From Pseudoalteromonas rubra (GTDB taxonomy: Bacteria; Pseudomonadota; Gammaproteobacteria; Enterobacterales; Alteromonadaceae), in the NCBI RefSeq assembly GCF_005886805.2, contig NZ_CP045430.1:1240001-1304000 (forward strand): a stretch of DNA of 64,000 nucleotides. The letters run 5' to 3'. A program made the translations under genes and the position numbers. Numbering within the stretch: the stretch's first letter is position 1; every line of letters starts with the position of its first letter. Under the pieces are notes generated by a model. That model was given only the letters and a program-made list of their open reading frames with translations. It did not search any database and had not been told where the DNA came from. Positions 28,383-38,081 of this stretch are shown here, piece after piece.

Positions 28383-28910
28383 CTAGTGATCAAGCAACAG
28401 CTTGTCTTCTAACAGTTCTACTTCGCGCTTTGCCTTACGTTGTAAGAAAGTCGAGGCAAATACCCCGGAAAGCGCGCCAACCATTCCCGCCATTGTTGGG
28501 ATAGTGGCTTTAGACACTCCGGCTGCCATCGAACGCGCACTGCCGGAACCTGTGATTGCCATTACATTAAATACTTCAATCATACCGGTGACCGTACCTA
28601 GCAGACCTAATAGCGGACATAAGGCTACCATCACATTGATGTAAGGCAGATTACTGTTAAGCTGAATACCGGCTCGTGAGATCATGGCCTGGCGTATCTG
28701 CTCTGCATTCCAGCTGTTTCTCTCCTCTCGGCTGCTCCAGCTATTCAGCAGATCTTTGCGATAAGTTCTGAATTTGCCGAAAACAAACATGAAACGTTCG
28801 AGGATCAACAGCCACATCAGAAAAGTGACCAGTCCGATGACCAGGAGAACCTGGCCACCTGTATCTAGGAACTCACGTAGCGCATTAATTGCATCTACTA
28901 AAAGAACCAC
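28383..28910 (-). CDS. exbB2: ExbB2 proton-channel protein
   Basis: A 175-residue MotA/TolQ/ExbB-family protein with three transmembrane segments (about 17-39, 96-118 and 135-157) and the family signature PLLGLLGTVTGMIEVFN. The start is a GTG at 28910, whose Shine-Dalgarno GGAG lies inside the last codons of ttpC; the two genes are only 2 bp apart and probably coupled in translation. It is a short ExbB, as usual in the TonB2 type. Confidence 0.95.
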   Translation of the reverse strand: MVLLVDAINALREFLDTGGQVLLVIGLVTFLMWLLILERFMFVFGKFRTYRKDLLNSWSSREERNSWNAEQIRQAMISRAGIQLNSNLPYINVMVALCPLLGLLGTVTGMIEVFNVMAITGSGSARSMAAGVSKATIPTMAGMVGALSGVFASTFLQRKAKREVELLEDKLLLDH

Positions 28911-28912
28911 AA

Positions 28913-30286
28913 TTACGCTCCTTTCTCGCTACGTTCAGCGATGATACCAGCGCTTTGCTCTTGCAAGATAAGCAGCAGATTACGAGAGCGAGTGTTAAGC
29001 AAGGTGTAAAGGAATACGGTTGGGATAGCCACTACCAGACCCAGTACCGTTGTTACTAGCGCCGTAGAGATACCACCCGCCATCAGTTTCGGGTCACCTG
29101 TACCGAACAGTGTGATTGCCTGGAAGGTATTAATCATACCGGTTACGGTACCTAACAGACCCAACAGTGGCGCGACTACCGAGATGATTTTGATCAGTGT
29201 CAGGTTACGGGTAATTTTGGGCATTTCACGCAGAATTGCTTCGCTTAATTTCAGCTCAAGCGTATCGTATGCAACATCAGGATACTGCTCTTTAACTTTC
29301 ATTACGCGACCCAGCGGGTTGTCTTCGCGTGCAACAGAGTCTTTCAGCTGGCGATTGATCTTAGCACCCATAATCATCAGTGATACAAAACGCTCTAGCG
29401 CAATCAATAATGCCAGCAGACCAACACCAAGGATGACATAACCTACTGCACCACCTTGCTCAACCTGCTCTTTGGTGTTTGGCGCCTGAACCAACAGACC
29501 CAGGATTGAACCACCAGTCGGGTCAAGGGCAAAATCAACAATGCCTGATTGTGCACTCTGAAGCTCAGCAGCACTTTGTGTGAAACGAGCCGTTGGCTGA
29601 CGCGTTAGTTCAGACAATGTGTTAGTTTCTGGGTTATAAGACAGATATTTACCGTCTGCAATCAGGTTAAATGCGCCAACACGAAGTACTTCTTTTTGCG
29701 TTTTAGTACCACCAGCAACAATAACGTCTGACGTATAACGAGATACTTTACCCTGCTCCGTCATTTCACGCTGCAGCTCAACCCACACCTTCTCAATATC
29801 TTCAATTGAAGCAAGCTTTGTGCTTGAGCCCATACGTTTTGCCATATCGTCCATAAAGGCGCTACGGTTAGGAATTTCTGCAGAAACAACTGAGGTACGG
29901 AACTTGTTGCTTGAGTCGCCAGCAACCTGCTGCAGAACACCAAACAACTCTTTTAGTGAACCCATGCGCTTTGAAAGCGTATCGCTCAGGTTACCAAGTT
30001 TAATTTCGTTTTCTTCAAACTGAGTCTCGAGGCGCTCTGAACGATTTAGCTCACCATCGCGGTTAGACGTTAACTCACGAAGCATTCTTACCTGCTCACT
30101 CTGCTGTGCTTTAAATTGAGCTTCACGTTGAGCGTTTTGTGCATTTTGTGCACTCTGACCTTGCTCAAGTTGCTTCAACAGCGTATCCAGGTCCATTGCT
30201 TGCTCAGCTGCAAATGCGGAGCTCGACAGCGCCAGTGTAGCTGCCATAACGGTTTTTAGGCTGAAAGATTTAAAAAAGTTCATCAT
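28913..30286 (-). CDS. ttpC: TtpC: TolQ/ExbB-family protein with periplasmic coiled coil
   Basis: A 457-residue protein combining a signal peptide (about 1-26), a Gln/Arg-rich coiled coil (about 33-110), a mixed periplasmic region (to about 265), and a C-terminal MotA/TolQ/ExbB channel domain (about 275-440) with PLLGLLGTVTGMINTFQAI. In Vibrio TtpC is required for TonB2 function and bridges inner and outer membranes. The second ExbB-like signature in one operon, next to a separate ExbB2, is characteristic. Starts 7 bp after the DUF3450 gene; two ATGs stand in tandem. Confidence 0.92.
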   Translation of the reverse strand: MMNFFKSFSLKTVMAATLALSSSAFAAEQAMDLDTLLKQLEQGQSAQNAQNAQREAQFKAQQSEQVRMLRELTSNRDGELNRSERLETQFEENEIKLGNLSDTLSKRMGSLKELFGVLQQVAGDSSNKFRTSVVSAEIPNRSAFMDDMAKRMGSSTKLASIEDIEKVWVELQREMTEQGKVSRYTSDVIVAGGTKTQKEVLRVGAFNLIADGKYLSYNPETNTLSELTRQPTARFTQSAAELQSAQSGIVDFALDPTGGSILGLLVQAPNTKEQVEQGGAVGYVILGVGLLALLIALERFVSLMIMGAKINRQLKDSVAREDNPLGRVMKVKEQYPDVAYDTLELKLSEAILREMPKITRNLTLIKIISVVAPLLGLLGTVTGMINTFQAITLFGTGDPKLMAGGISTALVTTVLGLVVAIPTVFLYTLLNTRSRNLLLILQEQSAGIIAERSEKGA

Positions 30287-30293
30287 ATACCTC

Positions 30294-31046
30294 TTATTCT
30301 GCAGCCTGAATTGGCAGAGTTAACATATCCGGGGCAAGTTGCTTACGTGCAATGCGGATACCTTTGTTGATTTGACTGATATTGGTGTCTGGCAGTGCTG
30401 TGAATGACTTGCTGTCTTTGTTCCAGCTACCAGCTTTGCTGCCGTCTTTCGTTACATAAAGAAGTTCAAGACGTCCAATGCGCAGCATATCAACTTCGCG
30501 TTCCTGACCATCAACAGTTAACAGAGCTGAATACGCTTCAATCGTACGACCGTATTCAACTTCTACCTGATAGGCTTCTAGAACACGACGAAACTTTTCA
30601 CTGGAAGACACGTCTGCGCGGTCCATCATTGCCTGTAGCTTAGCAATACGCTCTGCACGCTCTTCTTTCAAAAACGGCACATCCAGAGAAACGAATTGAT
30701 CAAGACCTGTGATCATGCGCATCATCAGAGGCGTGATTTGACGCTCGATCACGGATACCTGATCCATTGACTCATTGATAGCAGCCATTTCTTCTAGTTG
30801 ATTTTTTATCTGCTTATCGAGTTGGCCGTTATACACTACCAGGCCATCGATCTCTTTATTCAACGTTCTGAATTTTTGTAATCTTGACTGCATATCCTCT
30901 GCAATCGAGTTGATTTTATTTTGAGACTGTAGAGCGGACTGATTGATTTTCGAACTTGAGTCAATGACTTGGTTCAGATCATTTGCCTGAGCATTGGCCG
31001 CAACTGCGACCATACCTGCTAAAAGCAAGTGGTTAACGCACTTCAT
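30294..31046 (-). CDS. DUF3450 periplasmic coiled-coil protein, first gene of the TonB2 operon
   Basis: I prefer the ATG at 31046 (250 residues): AAAAGGTG lies six bases upstream, whereas the frame begins three codons earlier at a GTG that is part of that Shine-Dalgarno. Signal peptide about 1-22 (ends ANAQAND), then a long helical region (about 25-140) rich in Gln, Lys and Glu that should form a coiled coil, and a compact domain (about 140-225) with EVEYGRTIEAYSALLTVDG and LRIGRLELLYVTKDGS. DUF3450 genes accompany TonB2/TtpC operons in Vibrio and Alteromonadales; the precise function is unknown. Confidence 0.9.
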   Translation of the reverse strand: MKCVNHLLLAGMVAVAANAQANDLNQVIDSSSKINQSALQSQNKINSIAEDMQSRLQKFRTLNKEIDGLVVYNGQLDKQIKNQLEEMAAINESMDQVSVIERQITPLMMRMITGLDQFVSLDVPFLKEERAERIAKLQAMMDRADVSSSEKFRRVLEAYQVEVEYGRTIEAYSALLTVDGQEREVDMLRIGRLELLYVTKDGSKAGSWNKDSKSFTALPDTNISQINKGIRIARKQLAPDMLTLPIQAAE

Positions 31047-31198
31047 CGCATACACCTTTTAATATTTGCTTGTTGCTATATTGGAATTGCGTGCAGTCTA
31101 ATGTGCCTAAATGACATCCATGTTGCGCTAACAATACAGTTAGGTTACAGATGTCATATATAGTTCATGGAAGGGATTATTTATTTTGATGCAACAAA

Positions 31199-31225
31199 TA
31201 AAAAAGGCTGCATTCATGCAGCCTG
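31199..31225 (-). terminator. intrinsic terminator of the Cache chemoreceptor gene
   Basis: AGGCTGCAT/ATGCAGCCT stem with a short loop, then T6 on the minus strand, about ten bases past the stop codon. Confidence 0.88.
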
Positions 31226-31233
31226 TGACAGGG

Positions 31234-33123
31234 TTATACTTTAAACTTGGCGAGCATATTTTCGAGTTCATCAAATTGCAATTTTAGCGTCTGGCATTCT
31301 TGCAATGTTTTTGTCAGGCTGTCGCTGCCCTCAACACATAAATCACTTATCCCGTGAATGTCACTGTCAAGGGACTGGATCACTGCATTCTGCTCTTGTG
31401 TTGCGCTCGCAACAGCATGATTCACACCATCAATAGAGTCAATAGCGTGAGTAACTTCCTGCATCTTAGTTCCAGCAGATTGGGCCTGTTCAGCACTATT
31501 ACTGGAATCATCAATACTTGATTTCATCACGGCAACGGCAGATGCTGAACCCTGTTGCAGCTCGCCGATGGTATTTTCAATTTCCTGTGTCGACTCTTGG
31601 GTACGCTGAGCAAGCTGCCTGACTTCGTCCGCAACCACAGCAAAGCCTCGACCGGCCTCACCCGCCCGTGCCGCTTCTATCGCTGCATTGAGTGCCAGCA
31701 GGTTAGTTTGTTCACTGACCCCTTTGATGACTTCTAACACCTGACCTATGCTTGCGGTCAGTTTATCCAGACCATCGATTGTCGATTGTGCTTTTTGCAT
31801 TTTTGCGCTGAGAGAACCAATCTCTTCAATGTTGGCATTTAACGCAACCTGCCCCTGACTCGACAGGCTGTTTGCTTCAGTGGCAAGCTCAGACGCATGC
31901 TTGGCATTATTAGAAATCTCAACCGCACTGGATGACAGTTGGTTAATTGCTGTAGCAACACTGTCAGTACGCTTGGTTTGCTCAGTATAAATGTCCAGGG
32001 CCCCCTGAGTTTGGGATTGTAGCCCAGCCATAACCTGCTCAAGTGCTAGCGTGGTTTCTTTGACTTTAGAGATACTCTCGTGAATTTTGTCTACGAACAA
32101 GTTGAAGTAATTCGAGAGTTCACCAAATTCATCGTTGTTTTCTACATCCAGCCGACGTGTCAGGTCACCTTCCCCCTGCGCTATGTCTTTAATTGCTTCA
32201 TTCAGGTGAACCATAGGTCGCATCAGGTATTTGAGCAACAGTTGTAACATCACCACTATCACCACGACACCCACCAGCATGTAAATTAGCGCCATATTGC
32301 GAAATGATGCGACAGAGCTATAGGCAATCTCTTTGTCTATAACTACGCCTAAATACCAATCAACATTTTTGATGCCGCGCATAGCCACAAAGGAAACCAA
32401 TTTTTCTTTACCATCGATTTCTAACTCTGCGAACGCTTCAGTGAGGGGTAATTTAGTGCCAAATAAATCCACCATTGGTTTGTCATTCAGCTGCGTGTCC
32501 GGATGGCTCAGGATCCGCCCTTCGGCGTCTAGCAAAAAGCCATATCCATAACCAAGAAAATCAATTTCATTGACGATATCAGTGATGGTGGCCATATCTA
32601 TGTCGCCACCGGCAACACCAGAGAAGCGACCATTGTTCATAATAGGCACCACAGCTGTGATGGTCAGCTCATTACTAGTTACATCTATATAAGGGGTCGT
32701 AAATGCAGTATCTCTTTTACGTTCTGCCAGTTTATACCAGGGCCTTTGGGTGGCATCAAAGTCGCTTGGTAACACCACCGTCGTATCGTTCAGGACGAAC
32801 TGGCCGTCTGGCGTACCAATAAAGGTATTCTTAAAGTGTCCGGCTTCATGCGCGGTTTGTACCCGGCGCAATATATCAGCGGTTGCATCATCAGTGCGAT
32901 GGCCGCTGGCTACAGAGCTGACAATATCCAGCCTGTCATTCAACCAGTTTGCAATGTTTTGTGACACAGATTCGGAGATTTCCTGCAATACCAAAGTCAG
33001 CTGAGCCTGAGTTTGCGAGCGCATCAGAATAAAGTTGTTCACGGTAAAAAGGGAGAGCACGATCACCAGCACCAATGAAGCGGCCAGTGTTATTTTAGTT
33101 GTAAATTTAAGCGCACTAAACAT
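31234..33123 (-). CDS. methyl-accepting chemotaxis protein with Cache sensor domain
   Basis: A 629-residue inner-membrane chemoreceptor. N-terminal helix at about 8-30, a periplasmic double-Cache ligand domain at about 35-275 ([20 protein letters not shown] and [18 protein letters not shown] are typical small-molecule pocket motifs, often for amino acids or organic acids), a second helix (about 278-300), HAMP (about 300-355) and the signalling domain with the conserved hairpin tip [20 protein letters not shown]. The methyl-acceptor regions are Gln/Glu-rich. It should feed CheA/CheW, which are not in this window. AGGATCCCC before the ATG is the ribosome-binding site. Not part of an operon. Confidence 0.95.
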   Translation of the reverse strand: MFSALKFTTKITLAASLVLVIVLSLFTVNNFILMRSQTQAQLTLVLQEISESVSQNIANWLNDRLDIVSSVASGHRTDDATADILRRVQTAHEAGHFKNTFIGTPDGQFVLNDTTVVLPSDFDATQRPWYKLAERKRDTAFTTPYIDVTSNELTITAVVPIMNNGRFSGVAGGDIDMATITDIVNEIDFLGYGYGFLLDAEGRILSHPDTQLNDKPMVDLFGTKLPLTEAFAELEIDGKEKLVSFVAMRGIKNVDWYLGVVIDKEIAYSSVASFRNMALIYMLVGVVVIVVMLQLLLKYLMRPMVHLNEAIKDIAQGEGDLTRRLDVENNDEFGELSNYFNLFVDKIHESISKVKETTLALEQVMAGLQSQTQGALDIYTEQTKRTDSVATAINQLSSSAVEISNNAKHASELATEANSLSSQGQVALNANIEEIGSLSAKMQKAQSTIDGLDKLTASIGQVLEVIKGVSEQTNLLALNAAIEAARAGEAGRGFAVVADEVRQLAQRTQESTQEIENTIGELQQGSASAVAVMKSSIDDSSNSAEQAQSAGTKMQEVTHAIDSIDGVNHAVASATQEQNAVIQSLDSDIHGISDLCVEGSDSLTKTLQECQTLKLQFDELENMLAKFKV

Positions 33124-33290
33124 GGGGATCCTGTCTTAATTCTGCTAATACAAATTTGTTTTACCAAATCTTAACGAGTTTGTCTTACCTTATCGGCGAA
33201 ACTTTTACTGTCTTAAGTCAATTATACACTTGTTTTCACGATTTATTTTTCAATTGAATGGTTATTAAACAGGTGTCAACTTCAGGAACG

Positions 33291-33317
33291 AAAAAAGGTG
33301 AGATATTTCTCACCTTT
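33291..33317 (-). terminator. intrinsic terminator of the GH92-BSP operon
   Basis: AAAGGTGAGA/TCTCACCTTT stem with a short loop followed by T6 on the minus strand, about 30 bases past the BSP gene stop. Confidence 0.88.
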
Positions 33318-33346
33318 GTATGACACACAATAATTATCAAAAAACG

Positions 33347-34099
33347 CTACAGCTGTGACTGATAGGCCTTCCAGCTAAGCGACAAATCAATCCCTGAGTG
33401 CTTTGAGAAAGTCTGCCAACTCCACTGTGTGTCATCATTTGGGTCTAGCTGTCCATTCAGGTCAACCAGCAAATTCGGATAACCGGTTGCTTCAAGCCAG
33501 TAAATAAAAAACGCGGTGGTTTTGTATCCTGAGTCAAAGTTACCGCCGGGCTTACGAAAGCCCGGACCAACGTATCCGGCTTTCATACGCACCACATCCG
33601 CAATCCCTTCTATCACAGGACCTATTTCTTTGTAGTTGTTATCATCAAATTGATAAGCATGAGCTATCTCATGGTATAACACACCAATCAACTCATCATA
33701 CAATGCTTGTTGCGACTTACCTTCGGCAAATTTCGCAAGGTATTGAGCGCTGATGTGTATTTTCGCACCATTAAAATCCCCCTCTTTATACGCAACCCCT
33801 TTCATGTCTTCCAGAATGATTTCAATTTCAGGCAGCTGAGGGGCCACAGACATATCCTTATAGAGCAGCCTTGCAACATTATATGAAATCTGCCTTATCA
33901 GTCTGATATCAACATACTGCCAAACCTCGGGGCTAGATTCGCTGAAATTTCTGATTGTGACATTTGGTAGCGCAAACTGCTGCCATGCAATATCAGCATC
34001 AAAAGCGAGTGGCTTTAGCTGTGTGTCTATCTCTGCAGCAGATAGTGATGCCGACATCAGTATCGTACAGGCTGCGGTACATATCGTAGACGCTTTCAT
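33347..34099 (-). CDS. secreted BSP-family (basic secretory protein) metallopeptidase-like protein
   Basis: A 250-residue exported protein: signal peptide about 1-22, then a basic-secretory-protein domain with the zinc motif HEIAHAYQF (His143, Glu144, His147) and EGIADVVRMKAGY after it, the usual spacing for the third ligand, followed by TTAFFIYWLEATGYPNL. Plant members are defence-linked and bacterial ones are putative metallopeptidases. Its ATG overlaps the stop codon of the GH92 gene (TAATG), so translation is coupled and the two proteins are probably made together. This suggests that it removes protein from mannosylated glycoproteins or helps release their glycans; that is inference. Confidence 0.8.
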   Translation of the reverse strand: MKASTICTAACTILMSASLSAAEIDTQLKPLAFDADIAWQQFALPNVTIRNFSESSPEVWQYVDIRLIRQISYNVARLLYKDMSVAPQLPEIEIILEDMKGVAYKEGDFNGAKIHISAQYLAKFAEGKSQQALYDELIGVLYHEIAHAYQFDDNNYKEIGPVIEGIADVVRMKAGYVGPGFRKPGGNFDSGYKTTAFFIYWLEATGYPNLLVDLNGQLDPNDDTQWSWQTFSKHSGIDLSLSWKAYQSQL

Positions 34100-36450
34100 T
34101 ATTTATACTCTGACAAAGAAGGCGGTCTGGCAGTAAAAGTCTTGCCCCATTGTTTATTCGGTTTGTCACCCATAACATATTTAAGCTCTCCGCCAGCCAT
34201 AATGTCGTCATGAGTCAGGTAACTGCGTTGCAGCGCCTTGCCATTTAGGGTGACTGACTGAATGTACTTGTTTGTATCGCTCAAACCCACAGCTGTGGTT
34301 GTGAATTGTTTGTCGTTTGCCAGCTTCAAAGTGACCTTGGGTGTCTGAGGCGCACCAATCGCATAAGCCAGATCGCCCGGTGCTACAGGATAAAAACCCA
34401 TTGCAGAGAAGATATACCAGGCAGACATTTGGCCAACGTCATCATTACCAGCAAGTCCGTCAGGCTTGTCTGAACTCAATGTATCCATGATCTGACGGAT
34501 ACGCTCCTGGGTTTTCCATGGCTTACCCGCATAGTTATATAAATAAGCGATGTGATGGCTAGGTTCATTGCCATGTGCATAATTACCGATGAGGCCCGCA
34601 ATATCCTCGTGCTCTTTGATCATGTCATGTGATAGTGGCGTATCGAACAACTCATCTAGTCGCTTAGCGAAAGCCTCATCCCCACCCATTAGCTCAATAA
34701 GGCCAGCGACGTCCTGCGGCACGTAAAAGCTGTACTGCATTGCGTTACCTTCCGTAAAAGGTCCCATATACTTAGCTTTAAACGCATTGAATTCAGGATC
34801 CCAGCGGCCCTGACTATCGCGACCACGCATAAAGCCGCTTTGTGAATCAAACACATTCTTATAGCTCATTGCCCGGGCATAGTAGTGTTTAGCCTGCTTG
34901 CTTTTACCCATTGCCTCGAACATTCTAGCAATAGCAAAGTCGTCATAAGCATATTCCAGCGTAATAGAAACGGATTCGGGTAGCACATCCATAGGAACAT
35001 ACCCGTACTTTTTATATTCCGGGATCGCATCGTAAACTGGGTTGTTTGCGGTGTTAATAATGGCTTCTACGGCCAGATCAACATCATAGTCCCGGATCCC
35101 CTTAAGGTAAGCATCAGCAATAACAGAGACCGCGTGATAACCAATCATGGTCCAAGTTTCGTGTGCGTGGAATGACCAGATAGGTAACATTTTTTCGTAG
35201 CTTTGCTGATAGTGCACCAACATTGACTGGATCATACCCGAAACCCTGTCTGGATCTATGTAGGTCAACAGAGGGTGTAGCGCGCGATAAGTGTCCCACA
35301 GCGAGTAAAGTGTGTAATGCTCGAAATCCTTGCCATCATGAATTTCACCATCTACACCGCGATATTGCCCGTTCACGTCCTGATATAGGCTTGGTGCCTG
35401 TAATGCATGGTAAAGTGCGGTGTAAAATTGACGCTTCTCAGAGCGCGTGCCTTCAACGTCGACTTTATCTAAATAAGATGCCCATTGAGTATTGGCGGCC
35501 TTGCGAACTTTGTTGAAGTCCCAGTGCGGGATCTCCGCCCTCAGGTTTTCGAGTGCATTACTGCGACTGACAGCAGACAGCGCCACTTTGATTTGCAGCG
35601 GTTTGCTCTCTACATTGTCAAAACTGGCTACGAATTTAACCGCTTTGCCCGCTGTCATTTTGACTGCTTTGTTTTCTATCGTTGAATGCTTTTCCTTACC
35701 AAGGCAACCCATACAACGATAGCGCATGTTGTCTTCATTGATGAAACGGTAGCTATCTATTGGCTGAGAAAACTCAATGGCAAAGTACATCTGGCGATTA
35801 CGCGCCCACCCGTTAGTTGCTCGATAAGCAACCAGTGTGGTGTCATTGATCTTGCGAATATCACTCCAAATCACTTTGTTTTCAAAATTATAAATTGCAC
35901 TGGTCAGGTCGAACAGAACATGACCCTCGCCGCCATTTTTAAACGTGTACTGGTGCATACCAACACGGGGACTGGCCGTTAACTCTGCCTTGATATTATA
36001 ATCTTGCAGCTCTACCCCATAGTAACCAGCCTCAGCCCATTCCTGGTCATGCGAAAATCGCGAACGATAGCCCGCGTCTGGGTTTTCTGCGGTGCCGGGA
36101 TCGGTTTTAACCTCCCCGCTAATCGGCATAACCAGCAAATCACCAAGATCCGAGTGGCCCGTGCCAGAAAAGTGCGTATGAGAAAAACCAACTATGGTGG
36201 TGTCATCATAATGGTAACCTGCGCACCGCTTGTAAATTTCAGGCTGCGGTGATACCCCACGCATTGGATTATCCGTATCCGGGCTGAGCTGAACCATACC
36301 AAAAGGGACAACCGCACCAGGAAACGTATGACCGTCTCCGCCGGTGCCTATAAATGGGTCTACCCACTGAGTGTTTGACTCTTTTGCCATCCCCAGTGAT
36401 GAGACAGATATCAAAGTAGCCATAGTCGCTACTGATACGATGCGATACAT
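34099..36450 (-). CDS. GH92 alpha-mannosidase
   Basis: A 783-residue glycoside hydrolase of family 92, Ca-dependent exo-acting enzymes that remove alpha-linked mannose, many from N-glycans or yeast mannan. Signal peptide about 1-22 (MYRIVSVATMATLISVSSLG). N-terminal domain motif VDPFIGTGGDGHTFPGAVVP near 30-50; the (alpha/alpha)6 barrel has YSLWDTYRALHPLLT, FTEGNAMQYSFYVPQDVAGL and NDDVGQMSAWYIFSAMGFYP, which carries catalytic-region residues. AGGAGAGGTGC precedes the ATG. A promoter (TTGAAT at 36533-36528, TAAGAT at 36509-36504, 18-bp spacer) is followed by a palindromic operator at 36482-36495. It is followed directly by the coupled BSP gene. Likely product: mannose for the neighbouring transporter. 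Confidence 0.93.
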   Translation of the reverse strand: MYRIVSVATMATLISVSSLGMAKESNTQWVDPFIGTGGDGHTFPGAVVPFGMVQLSPDTDNPMRGVSPQPEIYKRCAGYHYDDTTIVGFSHTHFSGTGHSDLGDLLVMPISGEVKTDPGTAENPDAGYRSRFSHDQEWAEAGYYGVELQDYNIKAELTASPRVGMHQYTFKNGGEGHVLFDLTSAIYNFENKVIWSDIRKINDTTLVAYRATNGWARNRQMYFAIEFSQPIDSYRFINEDNMRYRCMGCLGKEKHSTIENKAVKMTAGKAVKFVASFDNVESKPLQIKVALSAVSRSNALENLRAEIPHWDFNKVRKAANTQWASYLDKVDVEGTRSEKRQFYTALYHALQAPSLYQDVNGQYRGVDGEIHDGKDFEHYTLYSLWDTYRALHPLLTYIDPDRVSGMIQSMLVHYQQSYEKMLPIWSFHAHETWTMIGYHAVSVIADAYLKGIRDYDVDLAVEAIINTANNPVYDAIPEYKKYGYVPMDVLPESVSITLEYAYDDFAIARMFEAMGKSKQAKHYYARAMSYKNVFDSQSGFMRGRDSQGRWDPEFNAFKAKYMGPFTEGNAMQYSFYVPQDVAGLIELMGGDEAFAKRLDELFDTPLSHDMIKEHEDIAGLIGNYAHGNEPSHHIAYLYNYAGKPWKTQERIRQIMDTLSSDKPDGLAGNDDVGQMSAWYIFSAMGFYPVAPGDLAYAIGAPQTPKVTLKLANDKQFTTTAVGLSDTNKYIQSVTLNGKALQRSYLTHDDIMAGGELKYVMGDKPNKQWGKTFTARPPSLSEYK

Positions 36451-36481
36451 GCACCTCTCCTTAATACCTAATTGTTATTAT

Positions 36482-36495
36482 TTGGACCGTTCCAA
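36482..36495. promoter_or_regulatory. LacI-type operator before GH92 (mannoside regulon)
   Basis: The 14-mer TTGGACCGTTCCAA is an inverted repeat (TTGGA/TCCAA) and lies just after the predicted start point of the GH92 promoter, a classic repressor position. An identical 14-mer lies at 37980-37993. No regulator gene is in the window. Confidence 0.75.
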
Positions 36496-36503
36496 TTAAC
36501 ACT

Positions 36504-36533
36504 ATCTTACACCGCAAATGAATACGTATTCAA
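36504..36533 (-). promoter_or_regulatory. predicted sigma70 promoter of GH92-BSP
   Basis: TTGAAT and TAAGAT on the minus strand with an 18-bp spacer; transcription would start near 36497 and run into the operator. Confidence 0.5.
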
Positions 36534-36601
36534 TAGAAACAGGATAAGAAATAAATGCAAAGATAAAAAGTGAGAAGTTAAAAATGATGCGTTGGGAGGA
36601 T

Positions 36602-36626
36602 AAAAAGCCGGCACTGAGGCCGGCTT
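36602..36626 (-). terminator. intrinsic terminator of the FHS permease gene
   Basis: AAGCCGG/CCGGCTT stem with an extra G-C pair and A5 that become T5 on the minus strand, 14 bases past the permease stop. It isolates the permease from GH92, which needs its own promoter. Confidence 0.88.
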
Positions 36627-36639
36627 GAAAATATGATAA

Positions 36640-37911
36640 TTAGCTATCGACTTTCTGCTGCCACTGTTTGTAAAGAGACACCACGTTCAAGCCGTACCAT
36701 GCGATAAATACATAGCAAACCATAGGCACAACAAAGCTGATCTGTATACCCGCGCTGTCTGCAACCAGACCCTGAACCAGAGGGATCAGCGCGCCACCTA
36801 CAATTGCCAGACACAACCAACCTGAACCTTTGCTGGTTAGTGACCCGAGTCCCTCGATGGCAATAGAGAAAATCGTCGGGAACATGATTGAGTTGAATAA
36901 ACCCACCGCAAGTACCGCAAACATAGCCAGTTTACCGTCGGTTGACATAGTGAGCAGCAACAGCGCAATTATTGCAATGGCGTTAAACATTAGCGCTTTA
37001 GAAGGAGAGATTTTTTGCAACGCGGCAGAGCCAATAAAGCGGCCAACCATAGCACCACCCCAGTAATAAGATATATATTTTGCTGCCGTATGCTCTTCCA
37101 TGCCAGCAATCGAAGGCTCTGCAAAATAGTTAACCAGGAAACTGCCAATCGCAACTTCTGCACCAACATAACAAAATATGGCAGCCACCCCCATAACCAG
37201 ATGTGGGGCTTCTGTCAGCTTGTGACCACGTGCCTTACAATCACCCTCTTCTGTGTGCGCTTCGATTGTCGGCAATTTAAGAAATGCAAATACAGCGGCT
37301 ATCAACAACAAGGCGCCTGCAAGTATCAAATAAGGGACTTTAACAGAGTCAGCACTCGCATCTGTCGCCATGCTAGCGCCTGCACCAAACAACAGCATAC
37401 CACCGACAGCCGGACCAACCGTAGTTCCGAGAGAATTCAGCGCTTGCGCTAGGTTCAATCGACTGGACGCTGTTTTTTCCGGACCTAGTGCTGCAACATA
37501 CGGATTAGCAGACACCTGCAACACTGTAATACCTGATGCCAATACAAATAAAGAAGTCAGGAATAACCAGTATTCATGCACGACAACCGCTGGATAAAAC
37601 AAGAGACAGCCAGCCGCTGCAACAACAAGGCCGGTTAATACACCATTTTTGTAGCCATACCGTTTTAGGAAAGCACCAGCAGGTAAAGAGACGATAAAAT
37701 AGGCGCTAAAGAAGCAAAACTGAACCAGCATGGCTTCGGTGTAACTCAGGTCAAACACCGCTTTAAGACGCGGGATCAGTACATCATTGAGTACAGTTAT
37801 GAATCCCCATAGAAAAAACAGGGTGGTCATTGCCGTCAGTGGTAACAAATAGTTGTTGTTCTTTGCATCTCCACTGGCAACATAACTTTGGTTAGTGTTG
37901 ATTTCGCTCAC
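36640..37911 (-). CDS. FHS-family sugar/H+ symporter (fucose/glucose-galactose permease type)
   Basis: A 423-residue major facilitator protein of the FHS family (FucP/GluP) with twelve predicted transmembrane helices. Typical motifs are LFFLWGFITVLNDVLIPRLK near 32-51, QFCFFSAYFIVSLPAGAFLK near 64-83, and NPYVAALGPEKTASSRLNLA with QALNSLGTTVGP. The start is a GTG at 37911 with GGAG nine bases upstream. It is divergent from the AGE isomerase and fructokinase genes and shares with them the operator at 37980-37993. The substrate is therefore probably mannose, although sequence alone would only say hexose. Confidence 0.9.
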   Translation of the reverse strand: MSEINTNQSYVASGDAKNNNYLLPLTAMTTLFFLWGFITVLNDVLIPRLKAVFDLSYTEAMLVQFCFFSAYFIVSLPAGAFLKRYGYKNGVLTGLVVAAAGCLLFYPAVVVHEYWLFLTSLFVLASGITVLQVSANPYVAALGPEKTASSRLNLAQALNSLGTTVGPAVGGMLLFGAGASMATDASADSVKVPYLILAGALLLIAAVFAFLKLPTIEAHTEEGDCKARGHKLTEAPHLVMGVAAIFCYVGAEVAIGSFLVNYFAEPSIAGMEEHTAAKYISYYWGGAMVGRFIGSAALQKISPSKALMFNAIAIIALLLLTMSTDGKLAMFAVLAVGLFNSIMFPTIFSIAIEGLGSLTSKGSGWLCLAIVGGALIPLVQGLVADSAGIQISFVVPMVCYVFIAWYGLNVVSLYKQWQQKVDS

Positions 37912-37979
37912 TTGGAATACTCCGTGTTATAGGATTCAGTGATTCTACACACTGTTACAGAAAAATCACAAATGTTTTA

Positions 37980-37993
37980 TTGGACCGTTCCAA
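37980..37993. promoter_or_regulatory. LacI-type operator in the permease/isomerase divergent promoter
   Basis: A second exact copy of TTGGACCGTTCCAA (flanked by A and T, extending the palindrome to ATTGGAC...TCCAAT). It is about 70 bp before the permease start and 90 bp before the isomerase start, well placed to control both. Confidence 0.75.
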
Positions 37994-38081
37994 TTTATTT
38001 TTGATGGTGCTAAAGTAAGACGCAAAGAGAGTACCGCCAAGTCACTAGACTCAGGCCGAATAACCACAGACTGGAAAGGTT

